Of a stretch of DNA of 64,000 bases, positions 59,327-64,000 are shown piece by piece; the stretch's first letter is position 1; every line of letters begins with the position of its first letter. Under the pieces are notes generated by a model that did not search any database, was not told the DNA's origin, and saw only the letters and a list, made by a program, of their open reading frames with translations. The translations under genes were made by a program, and so were the position numbers. The DNA is from JBELHR01 sp042091275. Its GTDB lineage: Bacteria; Bacteroidota; Bacteroidia; Flavobacteriales; Flavobacteriaceae. The DNA lies in NCBI GenBank assembly GCA_042091275.1, contig JBELHR010000002.1, forward strand, positions 62,001-126,000. Direction: 5' to 3'.

Positions 59327-61540
59327 TTACTTAATTATCGCATTTAGGGAACTACTTGGTCTCATCAAATCCGAAACAATAGCATCCTCAGGCTTATAAT
59401 AACCCTTGAGGTCATTTGGCTTGCCTTGCGCTTCGTTTAATTCCTTAATTATTTGATCTTCTCCATTGGTCAAAGCTTCCGCGATCGGCTGAAACTCTGC
59501 TTTTAACTCGGAGTTTTCATCCTGTTCAGCTAGAGCTTGTGCCCAATACATACCTAAATAAAAGTGACTTCCACGATTGTCTAATTCTCCAACTTTTCTA
59601 GACGGTGATTTATCTTCGTTTAGGAACTGTTCTGTAGCCTGATCTAAAGTTTTGGCTAGAATAGCTGCTTTGGGGTTGTCGTTAGTTTCTGCTAGGTGCT
59701 CTAAACTAACTCCAAGAGCTAAAAACTCCCCGAGCGAATCCCATCTCAAATGGCCTTCCTCTACAAATTGCTGAACGTGCTTTGGAGCAGATCCTCCCGC
59801 ACCAGTTTCAAAAAGCCCACCACCATTCATAAGAGGGACAATAGAAAGCATTTTAGCACTAGTTCCCAATTCTAGAATAGGAAATAAATCCGTTAAATAA
59901 TCTCTCAATACATTTCCAGTAACAGAAATAGTATCTAGACCTTCCTTCATGCGATTTAAAGAGTATATGGTAGCTTCTTTTGGAGCTAAGATCTCTATAG
60001 TCAAACCATCTGTATCGTGGTCTTGTAGGTAGGTATTTACCTTTTTTATTATTTGAGCATCGTGGGATCTGTTTTTGTCTAACCAAAATACAGCGGGAAC
60101 TCCAGTTGCTTTTGCGCGATTTACACCGAGCTTAACCCAGTCTTTTATCGGTGCGTCTTTTACTTGACACATTCTCCAAATATCACCAACTTCAACAGCG
60201 TGCTCGAGTAAAGTTTCCCCGTCTTTATTGACCACCTTTACTACTCCAGCTTCTTGAATTTCAAAAGTTTTATCGTGAGATCCGTATTCTTCTGCTTTTT
60301 TAGCCATCAACCCAACATTGGAAACACTCCCCATTGTTTGAACGTCAAATGCGCCATTTGCAATACAAAAATCGATTGTCGCTTGGTAAACAGAACTATA
60401 AGATCTATCTGGTATAAGAGCTTTGGTATCTTCCAATTCTCCGTTTTTGTTCCACATTTTACCAGAGCTTCGAATCGCTGCTGGCATAGATGCATCGATA
60501 ATGACATCACTTGGAACGTGTAGGTTTGTAATTCCCTTGTCAGAATCTACCATAGCTAGACTAGGGTTTTTATCATAAGCCAAAGCGATAGCAGCTTCAA
60601 TTTCCTCTCTTTCTTTTTGATCCAGAGTTTCTAGCTTAGTATAGAGATCTCCCAAACCATTGTTTGGATTTACGCCAAGTTCTTTAAAACGCTCTTCGAA
60701 TTGACTGTAAACATTGTCAAAATAAGTGCTCACCACATGTCCAAAAATAATTGGATCGGAAACTTTCATCATGGTAGCCTTTAGGTGGACAGAGAGTAAG
60801 ACATTTTCTTCTTTAGCTTTTTTGATTTCCGCTTGAAGAAAGGCTCTAAGTTTACTTTTGCTCAATACAGCAGCATCGATTATTTCTCCTGCCTCGAGAG
60901 CTAGTCCCTTTTTTAATATTTGTTTCCCAGATTTACTTTCGAGAATAATATCTACGCTATCTGCATTTTCAAGGGTTAAAGAAACCTCAGACCCATAAAA
61001 ATCCCCTTCGGTCATAGAAGCGACGTGACTCTTTGAGTTCGGTGTCCAAGCTCCCATGTGATGTGGATTCTTTTTGGCGTAGTTTTTTACAGCTTTAGGA
61101 GCTCTACGATCGGAGTTTCCTTCTCTAAGAACTGGATTTACAGCACTTCCTTTGATTTTGTCGTAAAGTGATTTTACTTTTTTCTCTTCGTCTGTAACCG
61201 GTTCTGCTGGATAATTTGGCAGAGCAAATCCTTGATTTTGAAGTTCTTCGATAGCAGCTAGTAACTGAGGTACAGATGCAGAAATATTTGGAAGCTTAAT
61301 TATATTGGCCTCTGGAGTAGTAGCGAGTTTTCCCAATTCACTCAATGCATCCTCTACCTTTTGGTCCTCTTTGAGGTAGTCCGAAAATGTAGCGAGTATT
61401 CTACCAGATAAGGAGATGTCTTTTGTAATTATTTCAATATCAGACGAATTTGTAAATGCCTTTACTATTGGTAAAAAGGATTTTGTAGCCAAAGCAGGAG
61501 CTTCGTCCGTGTGCGTGTAGTATATTTTAGATTTTTTCAA
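59327..61540 (-). CDS. icd: NADP-dependent isocitrate dehydrogenase, monomeric type
   Basis: This 737-residue single-chain enzyme of the TCA cycle oxidises isocitrate to 2-oxoglutarate with NADP. The monomeric class (about 740 residues) is unlike the common dimeric enzyme of about 415. Landmarks are KIYYTHTDEAPALATKSFLP at the start, the SPNISASVPQL-like LPNISASVPQLLAAI, the substrate loop LREGNSDRRAPKAVKNYAKK and the KNRSHDAQIIKKV NADP region. It stands alone, with its own terminator and a candidate -7 box 45 bases upstream. Confidence 0.96.
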   Translation of the reverse strand: MKKSKIYYTHTDEAPALATKSFLPIVKAFTNSSDIEIITKDISLSGRILATFSDYLKEDQKVEDALSELGKLATTPEANIIKLPNISASVPQLLAAIEELQNQGFALPNYPAEPVTDEEKKVKSLYDKIKGSAVNPVLREGNSDRRAPKAVKNYAKKNPHHMGAWTPNSKSHVASMTEGDFYGSEVSLTLENADSVDIILESKSGKQILKKGLALEAGEIIDAAVLSKSKLRAFLQAEIKKAKEENVLLSVHLKATMMKVSDPIIFGHVVSTYFDNVYSQFEERFKELGVNPNNGLGDLYTKLETLDQKEREEIEAAIALAYDKNPSLAMVDSDKGITNLHVPSDVIIDASMPAAIRSSGKMWNKNGELEDTKALIPDRSYSSVYQATIDFCIANGAFDVQTMGSVSNVGLMAKKAEEYGSHDKTFEIQEAGVVKVVNKDGETLLEHAVEVGDIWRMCQVKDAPIKDWVKLGVNRAKATGVPAVFWLDKNRSHDAQIIKKVNTYLQDHDTDGLTIEILAPKEATIYSLNRMKEGLDTISVTGNVLRDYLTDLFPILELGTSAKMLSIVPLMNGGGLFETGAGGSAPKHVQQFVEEGHLRWDSLGEFLALGVSLEHLAETNDNPKAAILAKTLDQATEQFLNEDKSPSRKVGELDNRGSHFYLGMYWAQALAEQDENSELKAEFQPIAEALTNGEDQIIKELNEAQGKPNDLKGYYKPEDAIVSDLMRPSSSLNAIIK

Positions 61541-61584
61541 TTGTATTGAGTTTTAATTCAGTAAAAAATTGTGGTAAAACCGCA

Positions 61585-61592
61585 CAAATGTA
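61585..61592 (-). promoter_or_regulatory. Putative -7 box for icd
   Basis: On the minus strand it reads TACATTTG, a match to TAnnTTTG, 45 bases before the icd start. A -33 TTG at the usual spacing is not clear. Confidence 0.35.
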
Positions 61593-61711
61593 TGAAAACT
61601 CAAAGGAAATTATCCTATTAATTCCCTATTAATTAGGCTTGAATTTTAAAGACTTAGCTCCAATTTCGCCTTTAAATTAGGGATGTTGAAAAACAGAATT
61701 TAGAACATAAA

Positions 61712-61740
61712 AAAACCTCGTCATTTTCAGACGAGGTTTT
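61712..61740 (-). terminator. Terminator after rplS
   Basis: Arms AAAACCTCGTC (61712-61722) and GACGAGGTTTT (61730-61740) form an 11-base stem with a 7-base loop. On the minus strand it follows rplS by about 20 bases and ends in a T run (the A run at 61709-61715). Confidence 0.9.
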
Positions 61741-61759
61741 GTGCATTTTGAAGAGAGAA

Positions 61760-62113
61760 TTATTTGCGGATACGCTCCTTGATTCTCGCTTTCTTTCCGG
61801 TAAGTTCTCTAAAGTAGAAGATACGTGCTCTACGTACTTTACCGTATTTATTTACTTCTATCTTTTCAATAGCAGGTAAGTTTACTGGGAAGATACGCTC
61901 TACACCAACTGTTCCTGACATTTTACGGATAGTAAAAGTTTCTGAAGCACCGTTACCTCTTCTTTGGATAACCACACCTTTGAAAAACTGTGTTCTTGTT
62001 TTGTTTCCCTCTTTAATTTGGTAGTATACAGTTACTGTATCTCCTGCTCCAAATTCAGGAAGTTCTTTTCTTGTTACAAATTCGTCTTGTACAAACTTAA
62101 TTAATGATTCCAT
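61760..62113 (-). CDS. rplS: 50S ribosomal protein L19
   Basis: This 117-residue protein sits at the 30S/50S interface. The family sequence is complete: PEFGAGDTVTVYYQIKEGNKTRTQFFKGVVIQRRGNG, then TFTIRKMSGTVGVERIFPVNLPAIEKIEV, and GKVRRARIFYFRELTGKKARI. I start it at the ATG at 62113 (MESLIKFVQDEF), the usual L19 start; an ATG 33 bases upstream gives a non-homologous extension. trmD lies upstream in the same direction, the usual bacterial arrangement, with about 110 bases between that may hold a leader or its own promoter. Confidence 0.97.
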   Translation of the reverse strand: MESLIKFVQDEFVTRKELPEFGAGDTVTVYYQIKEGNKTRTQFFKGVVIQRRGNGASETFTIRKMSGTVGVERIFPVNLPAIEKIEVNKYGKVRRARIFYFRELTGKKARIKERIRK

Positions 62114-62226
62114 AATAGTTTTATTAGGATTGAACAAAAGCAACATACACGTATCTCGTCAGAGGTTATTTTTGAGAGTGCAAATTTATATAAAAATTTA
62201 TAAAATAAAAGTATTAAGACTTAAAA

Positions 62227-62904
62227 TTATTCGTCTAGAAGATCTGGACGGATTTTTCTGGTTCTTTCTATGGCTTGATCTGTCCTCCAGCTCTCTATTT
62301 TAGGGAAATTACCGGAGAGCAATACCTCTGGTACTTCAGAGCCTTTGTAGTTCGCTGGCCTGGTGTAGACAGGAGGGCTTAACAATTCATCTTGAAAGGA
62401 GTCCGTAAGAGCCGAAGTCTCGTCACCGAGAACTCCAGGAATAAGTCTAATTATACTGTCGCATAAAACCGCTGCTGCGAGTTCTCCACCACTCAAGACG
62501 AAATCTCCAATGGAAATCTCTCGAGTGACAAATAGGTCGCGAACTCTCTGATCTACCCCCTTATAATGTCCGCAAAGCACTATAATATTGTCGACTAATG
62601 AAAGGCGGTTAGAGAGCTTCTGTTTGAGTACAGGAGCGTCTGGGGTCATATAAATGATCTCGTCGTAATCGCGTTCGGCTTTTAATTGAGATATTATTTT
62701 TTCAATGGGCTCTATCATCAGGACCATTCCCGCTCCACCTCCAAATTGGTAATCGTCAATTTTTCCGTAATCGTTGATTGCAAAGTCTCTTAGGTCGTGG
62801 AAAAACACCTCGGCCAATCCTTTATCTATTCCTCTTTTCACTATCGAGTGCTCAAAGGGGCTTTTTATCAATTCTGGGTTAACAGATATAATATCAATTC
62901 GCAT
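62227..62904 (-). CDS. trmD: tRNA (guanine-N1)-methyltransferase TrmD
   Basis: This 225-residue SPOUT methyltransferase makes m1G37 in tRNAs, preventing +1 frameshifts. The knot motifs are visible: DDYQFGGGAGMVLMIEP, LCGHYKGVDQRVRD and SIGDFVLSGGELAA, with a catalytic Asp in the C-terminal half. It is upstream of rplS and 19 bases downstream of prmC, so trmD and prmC may share a transcript. Confidence 0.97.
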   Translation of the reverse strand: MRIDIISVNPELIKSPFEHSIVKRGIDKGLAEVFFHDLRDFAINDYGKIDDYQFGGGAGMVLMIEPIEKIISQLKAERDYDEIIYMTPDAPVLKQKLSNRLSLVDNIIVLCGHYKGVDQRVRDLFVTREISIGDFVLSGGELAAAVLCDSIIRLIPGVLGDETSALTDSFQDELLSPPVYTRPANYKGSEVPEVLLSGNFPKIESWRTDQAIERTRKIRPDLLDE

Positions 62905-62923
62905 AATGCAAAGGTAGTTAAAT

Positions 62924-63775
62924 CTAGATTTGTGCTCTAATCATTCTTGGGTTTCCTCTAAAATCCTTCTTCAACTCAATACTATTCAACCCTAAATGTC
63001 TTAAGTCGGCAATGGTTTCCTCGCTTAGATATTGGTTTATTTCCAAGTATAACAAACTATTTGATTTGGCATTTTGTTTGAATAAGCTCGCAATTTTAGA
63101 GTAAAAAATTAGAGGTTTTGTGTCCGAAACAAAGAGTGCCATATTTGGCTCGAAGTCCAAGACACGTGCTTCCATGTAGTTCTTTTCAGAATCTCTAACA
63201 TAAGGGGGATTACTAATTACAACATCGAAGTTTTCGATATGTTCTAATTTTAAAAGATCTGCTTCTATGAAATTTACTTCTACCTTATTGTTTTTCGCAT
63301 TTAAGCGAGCAACTTCAAGAGCTTCCTTAGAATAGTCCAGTGCACTTACTTTTGCTTTTTCTCCTAGTTCAGAGGCTAGGCTTATTGCAATGCAGCCACT
63401 TCCGGTGCAAAGATCTAGAATTTTAACAGGGTCTTTTTTAGAAAAGTCAAAATCGGATAGAAGCCATTGTACCAATTCTTCCGTCTCTGGCCTGGGAATA
63501 AGAACCTTAGAGTTTACAATATATTTGAGATTTCTAAAAAAAGTAAACCCTATTATATGCTGAATGGGTTCTTTGTTTAAAAGCCTTTTTACGACATCTC
63601 TAAAACGATCGTAGTTTTCCTCGGATAGAGAGAGGTCTCTATTTACAGCTAGCTCAATAGGCTTGATCTGAAATAAATCTTCGAGAGTCAAATTAAAAAG
63701 TTCCAAAGCCTCTCGACTGTTATAAGCCTCTTTTATCGAGTCTATAAAATCTTCTCTAAACTCGATTAATCTCAT
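62924..63775 (-). CDS. prmC: Peptide chain release factor N5-glutamine methyltransferase
   Basis: This 283-residue enzyme methylates the GGQ glutamine of release factors RF1 and RF2, which makes termination efficient. An N-terminal helical domain precedes the Rossmann domain with KILDLCTGSGCIAISLA, the SAM-binding loop, and the catalytic motif NPPYV at about 189-193. I start it at the ATG at 63775 (MRLIEFRED), whose ATG overlaps the TGA of the upstream GNAT gene (ATGA). A longer in-frame start seven codons upstream would lie inside that gene. Confidence 0.94.
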   Translation of the reverse strand: MRLIEFREDFIDSIKEAYNSREALELFNLTLEDLFQIKPIELAVNRDLSLSEENYDRFRDVVKRLLNKEPIQHIIGFTFFRNLKYIVNSKVLIPRPETEELVQWLLSDFDFSKKDPVKILDLCTGSGCIAISLASELGEKAKVSALDYSKEALEVARLNAKNNKVEVNFIEADLLKLEHIENFDVVISNPPYVRDSEKNYMEARVLDFEPNMALFVSDTKPLIFYSKIASLFKQNAKSNSLLYLEINQYLSEETIADLRHLGLNSIELKKDFRGNPRMIRAQI

Positions 63776-64000
63776 AGTTTTTCTTTTAACAGCCATACCG
63801 AGCAGGAATGGTGACCTGTATTTCCCATAGGTTGGTTGATATACTCAAATCCATTTCTGCGATACAGCTTTTGAGCGGCAAGCATATTTGGCATGGTCTC
63901 TATATAGCAGGAGTGGAAATGTAGTTCTTTTGCTTTTTCTAGGCATTTTTCGATGAGTTCTTTCCCAAAACCACGACCTCTGGCTTCTGGGAGAAAATAC
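63772..64000 (-). CDS. GNAT-family N-acetyltransferase (partial)
   Basis: The C-terminal 75 residues of an acetyltransferase lie at the right edge; the start is outside the window. The acetyl-CoA-binding loop is visible as EARGRGFGKELIEKC, and the typical C-terminal block IETMPNMLAAQKLYRRNGFEYI follows. Substrate unknown. Its TGA overlaps the start of prmC by ATGA, so the two are translationally coupled. Confidence 0.85.
   Translation of the reverse strand, partial: YFLPEARGRGFGKELIEKCLEKAKELHFHSCYIETMPNMLAAQKLYRRNGFEYINQPMGNTGHHSCSVWLLKEKL

Noticed and set aside
1..64000. tRNA or rRNA genes, CRISPR arrays, insertion sequences, prophage genes
   Set aside because: No cloverleaf, regularly spaced repeat, transposase, integrase or phage protein was seen; intergenic stretches are all under 300 bases.

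Overview
The window is a chromosome segment from a marine member of the Bacteroidetes, almost certainly class Flavobacteriia. The evidence is the AT-rich DNA, several promoter -7 boxes of the Bacteroidetes type (TAnnTTTG), families largely restricted to this group (DUF4834, a DUF6095-like protein, a phosphoserine phosphatase/phosphoglycerate dehydrogenase fusion, a GH3/beta-lactamase fusion), a FadN-A-E type beta-oxidation operon and a green-tuned proteorhodopsin paired with blh. Coding density is very high and no stretch above 300 bases lacks a gene. I found no tRNA, rRNA, insertion sequence, prophage or CRISPR array.

Layout. 1-4700: pyruvate dehydrogenase E2 (cut by the window edge) and E1-alpha, then gcvP, all on the minus strand. 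4700-7600: a UbiA-like membrane protein and the fused serine-biosynthesis enzyme. 7600-12640: a minus-strand block of YceI lipoprotein, psd, cdsA, LUD protein, ftsH and rsfS. 12700-16760: birA, an SRPBCC protein, pyrE, a Nudix hydrolase and a SulP transporter. 16790-21780: a minus-strand block of outer-membrane porin, YceI, M14 peptidase, coaD and ddl. 21850-24200: PASTA protein, rluD, yaaA. 24194-25850: divergent blh and proteorhodopsin. 25900-30850: sdaA, dnaK and type II NADH dehydrogenase. 30890-36730: beta-oxidation operon with its MarR regulator. 36850-42840: a sigma-54-type response regulator followed by murQ, anmK and a NagZ-like fusion, a peptidoglycan-recycling operon. 42860-48920: exonuclease, conserved orphan proteins, acyltransferase, BASS transporter, rsmE, acetyltransferase-like and outer-membrane proteins. 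49010-57980: a tightly coupled surface-polysaccharide cluster (DUF4834, YfhO-like, two glycosyltransferases, wecB, flippase) followed by LysE-like and DinB-like genes. 57980-64000: ATP-grasp protein, small membrane protein, monomeric icd, rplS, trmD, prmC and a GNAT gene cut by the window edge.

How they fit. Serine and glycine turnover is strongly represented (gcvP, fused SerB-SerA, sdaA). Light-driven proton pumping plus retinal synthesis sits near central respiratory genes (NDH-2, PDH, ICD, beta-oxidation). This suits a heterotroph living on polymers and lipids with light as an energy supplement. Wall recycling, wall synthesis (ddl) and polysaccharide export form a second theme.

Data quality: one 100-N scaffold gap at 52626-52725 is flanked by an identical 55-base sequence on both sides and falls inside a glycosyltransferase. 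Removing the Ns and one copy restores a single reading frame, so it is an assembly join and not biology. No wholly new system stands out. The most useful leads are the palindrome between blh and proteorhodopsin, the sigma-54-like site before dnaK, and the regulator without a DNA-binding domain at the head of the wall-recycling operon.
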